Source: Streptomyces albus subsp. albus (lineage in GTDB: Bacteria; Actinomycetota; Actinomycetes; Streptomycetales; Streptomycetaceae). From it: DNA of 64,000 nt. The stretch's first letter is position 1, and each line of letters opens with the position of its first letter. A program made the position numbers and the translations under genes. The stretch is taken from positions 48,160 through 112,159 of the forward strand of contig NZ_JODR01000024.1 in NCBI RefSeq assembly GCF_000725885.1, in the 5' to 3' direction. Below, in pieces: positions 1 through 9,500 of the stretch. Under the pieces are notes generated by a model, which saw nothing but the letters and a program-made list of their open reading frames with translations, was not told the origin of the DNA and ran no database searches.

Positions 1-39
1 ATCTTCGACAACCTGATGGGCAGCACCGCCGGCAAGTGA
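1..39 (+). CDS. C-terminal end of an upstream gene (partial)
   Basis: The first 13 codons read in frame as the tail IFDNLMGSTAGK followed by TGA. The window cuts off the rest, so no function can be assigned. It lies 89 bp upstream of a WXG100 gene on the same strand, so it may belong to the same type VII secretion locus. Confidence 0.5.
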   Translation: MFDNLMGSTAGK

Positions 40-128
40 CCGTGCGGGCCGGTCCCCTCCGGCCCCCCGCGGATGAGTTCACCGCAAGAACCAACCCCCG
101 ACAGCCATCCAGCGAGACGAGGTCACCG

Positions 129-452
129 ATGTCGGAAAACATGTCTGATGGATACATCTTCGTCAGCTACAGCCACGTGGACAACGCGGTCGAGGAGATG
201 CGCCTCGCGACGCGTCAGATCAGCAAGATCATCGCGGATCTGAACGACGAGCTCCAGCCTCTGAAGAACTCCTGGGAAGGTGACGACCGCAGGGTCTACG
301 ACCGGAAGCAGGCCGCGTGGAACAACGCCGTCCACAACATGGGCCAGTGGCTCGAAGACAATGCGAAGACGCTGGACCACATTCGTGAGCTCTACACGAA
401 GAATGAGCAGAAGCAGGCGCAGAGCTGGCAGGAGGTCAGGTCCGGTCGCTGA
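129..452 (+). CDS. WXG100 (ESAT-6-like) family protein
   Basis: This 107-residue all-helical protein has the size and hairpin layout of WXG100 proteins, which are small substrates of ESX/type VII secretion that dimerise head to tail. The turn motif is visible as NSWEGDD near residue 52, between two amphipathic helices. The frame is open from 36, but ATG 129 gives the family length and has a purine-rich GACGAGG about 6 bases upstream. A second ATG at 141 would also fit. It is the first complete gene of the locus and is followed by other T7SS-type genes on the same strand. The call rests on motif, length and neighbours; the substrate role is inferred. Confidence 0.85.
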   Translation: MSENMSDGYIFVSYSHVDNAVEEMRLATRQISKIIADLNDELQPLKNSWEGDDRRVYDRKQAAWNNAVHNMGQWLEDNAKTLDHIRELYTKNEQKQAQSWQEVRSGR

Positions 453-544
453 CCCGGCATTGTTGGGGCGGCCGTTCCACACCACCATGTGGGGCGGTCG
501 CCCGTTTCTCGTCATCCTGACCGTGCGCGGAGAGAGGCAAGGAC

Positions 545-1048
545 ATGGCCGAGGGAAATCAGCCCGCGACGCAGCTCAACAAGGAATGGCTCCAGAATTT
601 CAAGAACCATGACATCGCGGCCTTCCGGGACCTGCTCAAGGCGATCTCGGAGGACGGCGAGAACCCCATGGCTCCCGCCATGAAAACTCTCAACAACAAG
701 GACGCGCCCATTCCCGGCCTTCCCTTCGGCACGCCCGTACCGCTCGCGATCGGGAATCTCGCGGGTGACGAGAGTACCCACGGGAAGAAGGTGAACGAGT
801 CCGTGGTGGAGATGGTGCAGGTACTCGACGGCATCATCAGCAGCCACATGGACCTGTTCAAGGACATCGAATCCGCCCTTGAGGAGACCATCGACACCCT
901 CTTCAAGACGCAGGGGCAGAGCCTGGACGCCATCGACGGCCAGAAGCTGTTCGACATCTTCGAGGACGAGGACGTCGAGGCCGACCTCACGACGCCGCCG
1001 GACGAGGAGAGCAGTGGCGGCGGAGGCGACGACGATGACGACGACTAG
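545..1048 (+). CDS. Hypothetical helical protein with acidic tail, T7SS locus
   Basis: This 167-residue protein starts at ATG 545 behind a GAGAGG ribosome site. I do not recognise a named family. Residues 1-140 are predicted mostly helical with a central Pro/Gly-rich break (IPGLPFGTPVP). The C-terminus is extremely acidic and ends in Gly-Gly-Gly-Gly followed by six Asp. There is no signal peptide or membrane segment. Position between a WXG100 gene and a large WXG-locus protein suggests a partner, chaperone or co-secreted substrate of the same type VII system. That role is inference from context only. Confidence 0.7.
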   Translation: MAEGNQPATQLNKEWLQNFKNHDIAAFRDLLKAISEDGENPMAPAMKTLNNKDAPIPGLPFGTPVPLAIGNLAGDESTHGKKVNESVVEMVQVLDGIISSHMDLFKDIESALEETIDTLFKTQGQSLDAIDGQKLFDIFEDEDVEADLTTPPDEESSGGGGDDDDDD

Positions 1049-1142
1049 CCACTGACCCCGCCCCGTCGGGCGGCTGCCTTATCGCCTGTTGTCCCGGCTG
1101 CGCCGCCCCCGCTCGATGATCCCCCGCTGATGGAGTCCCGCC

Positions 1143-4100
1143 ATGGCCGAAGAGAAGCCTGACAAGACCGAGTACGACGACTACTGGGCGAAGGCCATCA
1201 CGCTCTTCACGGGGTACGAGCCCCCGCCGAGGAGTTCCCTCTTCGACGAGATCGTCGGCAACCACGGCATCAAGCAGATGAGGGTCGAGGTCACCAAGCA
1301 GGGCAGCGTCGAGTCCGTCACCGGGCACGAGTACGACTGGATGGTGGACAACGCCGGCTGGGACATCCAGAACACCGACTTCGTCATCCCCTTCTACACC
1401 GCGGGCGGTTACGAGGGAGTCACTTACTACAAAGCGCGGTTCACACTCATCGGTGCCAAGATCGCGGACGGCAAGCCGGTGGGCGGCGAGGTCGTGGGGG
1501 GTGAAATCAAGAGCGCCTACGGCAAGGAGCTCGAGGACGGCCATTTCAAGCCGAGCGACGACGGCCCGGTCTGGAACACCCTCGCGCTGACCCAGTACTC
1601 CTACGGGACCGGACACGCGCTGCACGACCTGCTGGAGAAGGAGAACGGAACCCTCGGCTACAGCTGGGGCGGTGCCGACCCGATCGACATCACCAAGGGT
1701 GTCCGTCTCCAGTCGTTCGACATGGTGGCGGAGTCCTTCGACCGGGTGGCGAGGTTCTTCTACAACAGCAAGAACACCATGGACGAGTGGCTGGCCCGCG
1801 TGGGCACCGAGCAGAACGACGCGTGGCTCGGTCAGGCGGCCGGTGTCTTCTGGGACCTCATCCATGAACTCAGGCGGCGGTACGACCACTACGCCGACGA
1901 CATGGAAGCCACGGCGACAACCTCGAAACCGGGCAATGCGCTCAGGTCCGCCGGTGCCGCGCTGAAGAAGGAGGCCGAGTACCTTCGCGACAAGTGGGAC
2001 TACTGGAGCCTCTACGAGGGCAACCCGCTGCGGTGGCTGGTCGATCTGCTGTCTGAGATCGCCGACAACTCCTGGTACAACAACCTCACGCAAGTGGACG
2101 CCGACTACATTCCCGGCGTCTACAGCGCCTATGGCAGCACCCCCGGCCACTGGACCTACACCCCCACCTCGGACTTCACCTCGGACGCCATCGACCGGAA
2201 CAAGAAGTCCCACGGCCCGATGACCGAGCTGGACACCTGGAAGAACGTGGGGGACGAGGCGGTCGCCCGCTGGGAGAAATCGGTCAAGGAGAAGCTGATC
2301 GACCCGGCCGAGACGGCGCTGCGGAATCTGGCCACCGCGTGGGGCACGTCCCACTTCGACCTCGGCTCCATCAGCACCAAGAGCGACAAGGGGCTGGAGG
2401 AATCCTTCAAGGAGGACAAGACCGAGAAGGAGAAGAAGGACGCCGAGGACAAGGCGGCGAAGGACAAGGCGGACGCGGACGCCAAGTACGAGAAGGACAA
2501 GAAGGACGCCGAGGAGAAGGCGGCGAAGGACAAGGCGGACGCGGACGCCAAGTACGAGAAGGACAAGAAGGACGCCGAGGAGAAGGCGGCCAAGGAGAAG
2601 GCCGAGGCGGACGCGAAGTACGAGAGGGACAAGAAGGAGGCCGAGGAGAAGGCGGCCAAGGAGAAGGCCGAAGCCGAGGCCAAGCAGGCGGAGATCGAGC
2701 GGAAGCAGGAGGAGAAGGAGAAGGCGGCCGAGGCGAAGGCCGAGGCGAAGGAGAAGGAGCAAGAGGCCAAACAGGCCGAGATGGAGCGGAAGCAGGAGGA
2801 GAAGGAGAAGGCGGCCGAGGCCAAACAAGCGCAGGCCGAAGCCAAGCAGGAGGAGATCCGCCAGGCGCAGGAGGCCAAGCAGGACGCCTACCAGCAGAAG
2901 CAGGAAGAGGCGCAGAAGCAGGCCCAGGCGTTCCAGATCCAGCAGGCGAACCAGCAGCGGGCGGAACAGAACCGGCGGGAGAAGGAGCAGGAGAAGAAAC
3001 AGGCGGAGGCCGAGGCGAAGCAGGAGCAGATCCGCGCAGAACAGGAGGCCAAGCAGGACCAGATTCGCGCGGAGCAGGAGAAGAAACAGGCGGAAGCCGA
3101 GGCCAAGCAGGAGCAGGTCCGCGCAGAACAGGAGAAGAAGCAGGAGGAGATCCGCGCCGAGCAGGAGAAGAAGCAGGAGGAGGCGCAGCAGAAACAGGAG
3201 GAGATCCGCCAGGAGCAGGAGCGGAAGCAGGAGGAGAAGGAGAAGGAGGCAGAGGCCAAACAGGCGCAGGCCGAGGCCAAGCAGGAGCAGATCCGCGAGG
3301 AGCAGGAGAAGAAGCAGGACCAGATCCGCGCGGAGCAGGAGAAGAAGCAGGAGGAGTATCAGCAGAAGCAGGACCAGGTCCGCGCCGAGCAGGAGGCCAA
3401 ACAGGACCAGATCCGCGAGGAGCAGGAGAAGAAGCAGGAGGAGTATCAGCAGAAACAGCAGCGGCTCAGCCGTCAGCTCAACGGTGGCGATCTCAGCCAT
3501 CTCACGCATGACGGCGGCGGACTGGGACAGCACCTGAGTCCCGACATCTCGGGGCCGGTCAACGGCGACGACTCACTGACCAACCCCGACGGCAGCACCT
3601 CCCACCTGGACTCTCAGGGCCGGGTCGTGACGGAGTACCCCGACCGCAGCAAGGTCGTGGTGGACCCGCACACCCAGATGGCCACCGTCACCAGGCCGGA
3701 CGGCAGCTCGTACTCCGGACCGCTCAACGCCGGTGACCTGCTCAACGGCCCCGGCGGCAGCACCGTCCACCTGGACCCGCAGGGCCAGGTCGTCACCGAG
3801 TACCCCGACGGCAGCATCTCGCGGGTGGACCCGGACACCGGCGCCACCTCGATCACCAGCCCGGACGGCACGACGACCACGGGCTACCTCAACGACCCCG
3901 ACAGCGCCTTCCCGGACTACAGCCCCGGCTCTCACCAGCTCAACGGCGGCCACTACGGCTCCTTGAACACCCCCTCCTACGACTACGGCGACCCCTCCTA
4001 CGAGGAGGAGCTGTACGACGACTCGCCCTACCGCGAGCCGTCCCTGGGTGGTGGCTCCGGCGGCGAGGCGCAGAGCATGGGCCGCGGCACCCCGCTCAAC

Positions 4101-4493
4101 AGCGGTCCGCTGCCCGCCGGTATGGTCGGCGGCGCGGGTATGGGCGGCATGCCCATGGGGGGTATGCCGATGGGCGGTATGGGCGGCATGGGCGGAGCGG
4201 GCGGCAAGGGCAGCGACGGTCCCTCGGAACGCGTCCGCAACGTCATCGACACCGGCGAGGTGGTCAGCAACCGCCGTCCCGGCGCGGCTCCGCGTGCCAA
4301 GGGAGGCTACGAGGAGCGGCAGACCGTCAGCACCAGCGGCGCCAACCCGTTCCTGCCGCCGATGGGCGGCGCCGGCGGCCCCGGGCAGACGGAGACCGAA
4401 AGTAGCGACCGCGAACGCGAGGTCTGGGAACCGGAGGACGACGACGTGTGGGGCACCGATGAGGGCGGGGCGCCGGCGGTGATCGGACGTTAG
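1143..4493 (+). CDS. Large T7SS-locus protein: globular N-terminus, long coiled coil, repeat and GMGGM tail
   Basis: The protein is 1116 residues, starting at ATG 1143 with GGAG 8 bases upstream. Residues 1-410 form a globular part with a helical segment (about 190-250) that could be a WXG/PPE-like bundle. Residues about 425-780 are a charged coiled coil rich in Lys, Glu, Ala and Gln, starting with four 22-residue repeats. Residues about 800-920 carry two copies of a Gly-Ser-Thr-x-His-Leu-Asp / VVTEYPD repeat similar to beta-strand repeats. The tail has Gly-Met-rich repeats (GMGGMPMGG) and ends WGTDEGGAPAVIGR, a type of ending I associate with large Streptomyces WXG-locus proteins. No catalytic motif is visible. 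A secreted rod or scaffold that delivers or anchors the toxin-like product downstream is plausible but unproven. Confidence 0.8.
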   Translation: MAEEKPDKTEYDDYWAKAITLFTGYEPPPRSSLFDEIVGNHGIKQMRVEVTKQGSVESVTGHEYDWMVDNAGWDIQNTDFVIPFYTAGGYEGVTYYKARFTLIGAKIADGKPVGGEVVGGEIKSAYGKELEDGHFKPSDDGPVWNTLALTQYSYGTGHALHDLLEKENGTLGYSWGGADPIDITKGVRLQSFDMVAESFDRVARFFYNSKNTMDEWLARVGTEQNDAWLGQAAGVFWDLIHELRRRYDHYADDMEATATTSKPGNALRSAGAALKKEAEYLRDKWDYWSLYEGNPLRWLVDLLSEIADNSWYNNLTQVDADYIPGVYSAYGSTPGHWTYTPTSDFTSDAIDRNKKSHGPMTELDTWKNVGDEAVARWEKSVKEKLIDPAETALRNLATAWGTSHFDLGSISTKSDKGLEESFKEDKTEKEKKDAEDKAAKDKADADAKYEKDKKDAEEKAAKDKADADAKYEKDKKDAEEKAAKEKAEADAKYERDKKEAEEKAAKEKAEAEAKQAEIERKQEEKEKAAEAKAEAKEKEQEAKQAEMERKQEEKEKAAEAKQAQAEAKQEEIRQAQEAKQDAYQQKQEEAQKQAQAFQIQQANQQRAEQNRREKEQEKKQAEAEAKQEQIRAEQEAKQDQIRAEQEKKQAEAEAKQEQVRAEQEKKQEEIRAEQEKKQEEAQQKQEEIRQEQERKQEEKEKEAEAKQAQAEAKQEQIREEQEKKQDQIRAEQEKKQEEYQQKQDQVRAEQEAKQDQIREEQEKKQEEYQQKQQRLSRQLNGGDLSHLTHDGGGLGQHLSPDISGPVNGDDSLTNPDGSTSHLDSQGRVVTEYPDRSKVVVDPHTQMATVTRPDGSSYSGPLNAGDLLNGPGGSTVHLDPQGQVVTEYPDGSISRVDPDTGATSITSPDGTTTTGYLNDPDSAFPDYSPGSHQLNGGHYGSLNTPSYDYGDPSYEEELYDDSPYREPSLGGGSGGEAQSMGRGTPLNSGPLPAGMVGGAGMGGMPMGGMPMGGMGGMGGAGGKGSDGPSERVRNVIDTGEVVSNRRPGAAPRAKGGYEERQTVSTSGANPFLPPMGGAGGPGQTETESSDREREVWEPEDDDVWGTDEGGAPAVIGR
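2439..2702 (+). repeat. Four tandem 66-bp repeats in the coiled-coil coding region
   Basis: Repeat starts were counted at 2439, 2505, 2571 and 2637, a constant 66-bp period equal to 22 residues. The first two copies are nearly identical; the fourth has diverged. Each unit encodes a KDAEEKAAKDKADADAKYE-type coiled-coil segment. The exact period and high identity suggest recent unequal crossing-over. Confidence 0.9.
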
Positions 4494-4617
4494 CTCCCAG
4501 CCGAGGTTTTGTGCTGGTCGCAGCGGGTGTCCGAGGCGTCACCGAGAGGTCGGGAGGTGGCTTTGCCGCCCGCCGTGCAGCACTATGGCAATCTCTTCTC
4601 TTTGAACAGGAGTTCTG

Positions 4618-5064
4618 TTGTCCGAGCCGTTGCAGGAGCGCATCAACCAGGCCATGGCCGAACTTGAGGCCACCCAGGCCGCTGTCGCGCGGGCGCAGGC
4701 GGATCTGAGTCAGGCCTCCGCGACGGTGCGTTCCAAGGACCGTGTGGTGGAGGCGACCGTCGGACCGCAGGGCGAGTTGACGGGGCTGAAGTTCGTCGAC
4801 AACAAGCACCAGAACATGACGGGACCTCAACTGGCCGCCTCGATCATGGAAGCGGTCCAGCAGGGGCGGGCGCAGATGGCGCAGCGGGTGATGAACACCT
4901 TCGCGCCCTTCACCCGGCCCGGCCCCGAAGGATCGGTCCGCCGCGGACTGGACCTCGACTGGAACCGGATCTTCGGCTCGGCGCTCGACGGCGGCAACCA
5001 GAACGGTGCCCGCCGCTCGGGCCGCAACCGGCTGCGCGACGAGATCGACGAGGACATCGACTGA
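4618..5064 (+). CDS. YbaB/EbfC-family nucleoid-associated-like protein
   Basis: This 148-residue protein starts at TTG 4618, chosen because AGGAG (4608-4612) sits 5 bases upstream and no ATG/GTG gives a better fit. A first helix (LQERINQAMAELEATQAAV) is followed by beta strands with the YbaB/EbfC signature VEATVGPQGELTGLKF and a second long helix containing ASIMEAVQQGRAQM. Family members are small dimeric DNA-binding proteins, but homologues also recur inside actinobacterial type VII/WXG loci. Here the gene sits between two T7SS genes and ends 19 bp before a WXG gene. The tail is basic then acidic. Whether it binds DNA or acts as a substrate chaperone cannot be told from sequence. Confidence 0.8.
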   Translation: MSEPLQERINQAMAELEATQAAVARAQADLSQASATVRSKDRVVEATVGPQGELTGLKFVDNKHQNMTGPQLAASIMEAVQQGRAQMAQRVMNTFAPFTRPGPEGSVRRGLDLDWNRIFGSALDGGNQNGARRSGRNRLRDEIDEDID

Positions 5065-5083
5065 GCGAGGAAGGGAAGGGCCA

Positions 5084-5455
5084 GTGAGCGGTTATCACAA
5101 CAACTACCAGGCGGACCCAGTCGGGCTGCGGGAGACGATCCAGCAGCTGGACGGGCTCGCTGGTGTGCCGACGAAGATGCGCACCGATTTCGAGCGCACG
5201 GTGCAGGCCACCAGCGGCTGGAACGGCGTGGACGACGACTTCCACGACAAGACGGAGGACCAGGACAAGCAGCAGATCGAGAGCTGCCGGGCAGTGATCG
5301 ACTCTCTGGGGGAGCTCCTCACCGGATTGCAGTCGGCGGTGCGGCAGAGCCTGGGCAGTATCGAAGACGTCCAAAAGACGGTCCAGGACGAGATCCACAA
5401 CGCCCAGGCGAACGTCGGCAACTACGACGACAGCGGTGACCACGGGAAGCGCTGA
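5084..5455 (+). CDS. WXG100-like protein upstream of the giant gene
   Basis: The protein is 123 residues from GTG 5084, preceded by a purine-rich GGAAGGG. Two helices flank the turn SGWNGVDDDF at about residues 43-52, matching the WXG100 hairpin. The C-terminal helix extends to an acidic/Gly tail. Its TGA stop (5453-5455) is immediately followed by the ATG of the giant gene, so the two should be translationally coupled. That pattern is typical of a small WXG partner that is co-secreted with, or chaperones, a large LXG/WXG-type toxin. The partner role is inferred. Confidence 0.8.
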   Translation: MSGYHNNYQADPVGLRETIQQLDGLAGVPTKMRTDFERTVQATSGWNGVDDDFHDKTEDQDKQQIESCRAVIDSLGELLTGLQSAVRQSLGSIEDVQKTVQDEIHNAQANVGNYDDSGDHGKR

Positions 5456-6515
5456 ATGTTCGACATCGAGTATCCCGAAGAAGTCAGCGAGATGCTCTTC
5501 GTCCTGATCGGCGAGAAGCCGCTTCAGGCGAAGGCCGGTCTGGCATGGGATAGTCGGAACGCGTACACCGACCTCGCCGCCGGAATGCGCGACCTCCGAT
5601 TCGAGATTCTCGACTCGATCGAGCGGGGCAAGCGGTATCTTCCGCCGAATGTCGCCGATGCCTACGAACAATCTCTTTCTGGGCTGGTGAACCGCAACGG
5701 GAACGACACCCTCCAGCAGTTCATCGGCCAGCTGGAGATATTCACCGACGACCGGGGCAAGGCCTCCGTCCAGATCCAGCAGGCCCACTTCGAGATCATC
5801 ATGGAGGTCTTCTGGCTGATCCTGGAGCTGGCGCTCCTGGAGGCGATCGCCGTCTTCACCGGTGGTGCCTCGGTCTCGGAGATGATCCTGGCCCGGATGC
5901 GGGCCAGGCTGGCGATCCTTTTCGCGATCGACCGGCTTCTGCGGTACGTCCAGGCGTTCCCCTCGCTGTCCGAGGCGTTCGAGGAGGCCATCCAGAATCT
6001 GGCCGCCCAGCTGCTGACGATGACGATCAACGCCCCGGAGGTCGGGGCCGACAAGGTCAACTGGAAGGACGTCGGCCTCTCCGGGGCTGTCGGCGGACTT
6101 GCCGGATTCTTCATCGGCCACTTGGCGAAAGGGGCGTTCAACCTCAAGAACCACCTGTCGAACTACTTCAAGACCAACTTCGACAAGGACATCTTCGGCA
6201 AGTTCGAGATCCGCTTCAACAATCCGTTCACCCGGCACAACGCCAACAACGCGGCGTACGACCTTCCCTCGTCCTTCGTGGCCGAGGGCGCCGGTGAGAC
6301 CGCGGCCGTGGCGGTCGTGCTCCAGCAGGGGGACGCGATGTCCGCCCTCGGGGCCGGCCTCAGCGGGGCGTCCGGACTCTTGATGGCGAAGCCCCTGGAG
6401 CAGGGCTACCACGGCATCCACAAAAAGCTCTACCCCGACGGCAATCTGTTCACCAAGTTCCAGCAGAACAGCTCGCAGATCCTGCTGGACCGCCTCAGCA
6501 GGGAAGCCGGAGGCG
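5456..6515 (+). other. Domain: WXG100/CpnT-like N-terminal secretion domain of the giant protein
   Basis: Residues 1-354 are helical. They begin with a segment of the kind seen in CpnT-like N-termini (EEVSEMLFVLIGE, then a helix with DSRNAYTDLAAGMRDL) and include hydrophobic helices around residues 115-165 (EVFWLILELALLEAIAVF) and 208-225. Known proteins with this type of N-terminus are T7SS-exported toxins. The assignment is by pattern, not search. Confidence 0.65.
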
Positions 6516-9500
6516 GTTCCGGGACCACCACCACAGACTCCGCGGCGACCAAGTTCACACCCCCGCCGACGTCCGCCACACCGCCCTCGACGGTGGGCAA
6601 CACACCCGTGCCGCCCCCGCCCGTCGTCACCCCGCCGTCGACACCGCCGCCCCCGACGCCCGTCACCAGCGGCGACCCCGGCACCACGACCACCGACAAC
6701 GGCTACGAGTCGGACGATTCCGATGTTTCGTCCTCGCCGAGTGTCTTCGACACCCCGGACACCTCGGACACCGAGTCGCTGTCGGACGCCGACTCCGTCT
6801 ACTCCGACACCTCGGTGACAACCGCCTCGACGCTGCCGACGAACATGCCGCTGACCGGAAATGGCACCGGCACCGGGGGCAGCGCGCACCTCAAGTCACC
6901 GGACCACCTCAAGTCCCCTGAGTACCTGAACGGGTCGGTGACCTACGACGACCCGACGGTCATGAACGTCGCCGACCCCGGCCTGTCGGACACCTCGGAC
7001 GGCAGCCTCCCGCCGGTGTTGAAGGGGATGTCCCCGACGGCTCCGGGCACCGCGACGGACAACCTCAAGACCCCGAACTCCCTGCTCGACCCTGCCGCAC
7101 TCGACGCGTCGGGTGGCCTGAACACGCCCGGTGCCCTGAACGTGCCCGGCGCCCTGAACGGCGCGACCGGACTGGGCACCCCGGGCGGAGTCAACACACC
7201 GGCCGGCCTCAACGCCCCCGGCCACACCGGCAGTCCGCCCTCCGTGCCGACCGTCTCGCAGCAGGACCCGAAACTCACCGGCACCGACCAGCCCGATGCC
7301 GGACACCGGAACAACGCCGGCCAGCAGAGCAACGCCGGCCAGCAGAGCAACCCCGGCCAGCAGAACGGCACCCCGGCGAACACCCCGGGAGGGCAGACCG
7401 CTCCGCACGCGCCGGGGACCAACACCCCCGGCGCCCAGCGCCAGGCCGACCTCGCCCAGGCCCGCACCGCGTACGCCGACGCGCTCTCCTCGTACGCCGA
7501 CGCCACCCGCGCCGTCGAGGAGCCAGCCGACGGCACCGACTCCGCCGCGGCGCTCGACGAGGCCCGGGCCCGCGCCCAGCAGGCGCACGGCGACCTGATC
7601 GACGCCGCTGCCCGACTCCGTGACCTCGGCGTCCCGCCACACGCCACAGCACCCGACGGCACCGGCCACACTCCGCCCCAGGTCCACCGGGACGGCACTC
7701 AACGCGCGTGGATCGCGCAGCAGCTCACCACCGAGGACCTGCCGGAGGCCCTCGCCCAGGACCTGGCGAAGCTGCACGCCCCGGACGCCCTCGTCAGCCC
7801 GGCGGCCCTGCGCGAGGCGGGCATCACCCCGGATGCGGTAAGGCACTCGGCGGTGCGCGACGGCGACCCCGTATCCGTCGCCGCGCTCGATCCGGTCGAC
7901 CAGGCACGCTGGCTGATGGCGCAGCCCGGCCCTTGGCCGGTGGTGCTGGAGACCGTGGCGGCCAACGCGTCCCTGCGGATGTGGGAGGGGGCGTACGCGG
8001 ACTTCAAGAGCGCGGCGCTGAACGGCGATCCGCGCCCGACGACGGCTCCGCAGCAGACCACGACGGACACCGCCGGGGCCCGCAGCGCGACACCCCAGAC
8101 CACCTACACGCCGCAGCCCACCGAGGCGGACGTGGACCGGGCCTGGGACACGGCCGTCGCCCTGGTGCTGCCGCCGACGTCGGCCCCCGTCCTGGCCGAC
8201 TCCCGCAACGCCGGGGCCCCCTACCGGGACGCCGTGCGGCAGGTCGCCGACCATCTGCTGACGAACGGGCCGGACGCGCCCTCCGGCGTCACGCTCGCCA
8301 CCTCGCTCCGCGCCGCCCTCGGACTCGGCCCCGTCGCCCCCGTCCGTACGGCGTCGGCCACCGAGCCGTCGGCCCCGCTCCCGCCGGCCCCCACCGTCAC
8401 CACCTCCGGCGACCTCCCGTCCGTCCCGACGACACCCACCCCGGCCCGGCCCACCACCACGACCACCACGCCCGACGCCGACCCCGGCCCGGCTCCCGCA
8501 CAGGCCGCCGAGACCGTCTCACGTGACGTACCGCCCACGTCCGACACGCTCCCCGCTCAGGACACACGCCCCGCGCAGGACACGCCCCCGGCCGAGGACA
8601 CCCCCGCCGCGAAGGACGTCCCCGCTCCCGCCGTGTCCGTGGACCCCGTGGCGGAGCTGGCATCGCGGCTGCCCACGATGGCGAAGGCCGACCGGGCCCG
8701 GGAACTGTCGCTGCTCCCGCCCGCCGACCGCGAGCGCCTGGCGTCCGACCCCGCACTGGTGGAGGCGCTGCGGCAGACGCTTCGGCCCGCCGACTTCGCC
8801 GAGACCGCCGCCCAGTTGATGGTGCAGGTCCCCGCAGGGGTGGACCAGCCGGTCTCGGCGCGGCACGAGGTCCAGGCCCAGGTCGCCCGCATGCTGCGCG
8901 ACCCGGATGTGGCGGCGAATCTGCTGAAGGAGGGCGCACGCGTCGCCGTGGTGCCCAAGGGCGAGGCGCTCACCACGCTGGACGCGTTCCGTCACCTCGC
9001 GGGAGCCCGGTCACCCGACGGGCGCCCCTGGGAAGAGGTGCGCGGCGCAGCGACCCGCACGGCAGGGGTGACGGAGGAGAACCTGCTCGGCGAGGTGACC
9101 TCCGTGCGGACGGAGCGGCGCTCGCAGCCGGAGGGCTACTCCTCGACGACGCACGAGGTGGCCCACCTCGTCCACCAGTACGGACTGACCGACGCGGACA
9201 AGCAGCTCGTCCACGACATCTACCAGGCCAAACTGGGCCAGGGGGACGCCGCGGTCTGGCCGGACGGCCCGCTGCACGACCCCTCAGGCAAGCGCAGGAA
9301 GCCCAACTACTCGTCCCTCAACGAGTACGAGTTCTTCGCCCAGCTCACCAATGCCTATCTGGGCACCAACGCGGGCCGCGACGGGTACACCAGGCAGTGG
9401 CGGAACAACGGCGCCGCCTGGGTCCGGCAGCACGAGAAGGCGCTGCTGCCGCTGCTGGAGCGGCTGTACGGGCCCGACCCCGAGGCCGTCCACGCGCGGC

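Noticed and set aside
987..3533. 848-codon minus-strand frame made of Leu repeats
   Set aside because: It is the antisense reading of the AEAKQ coiled-coil repeats, so the Leu runs are an artefact of GAG/AAG codons.
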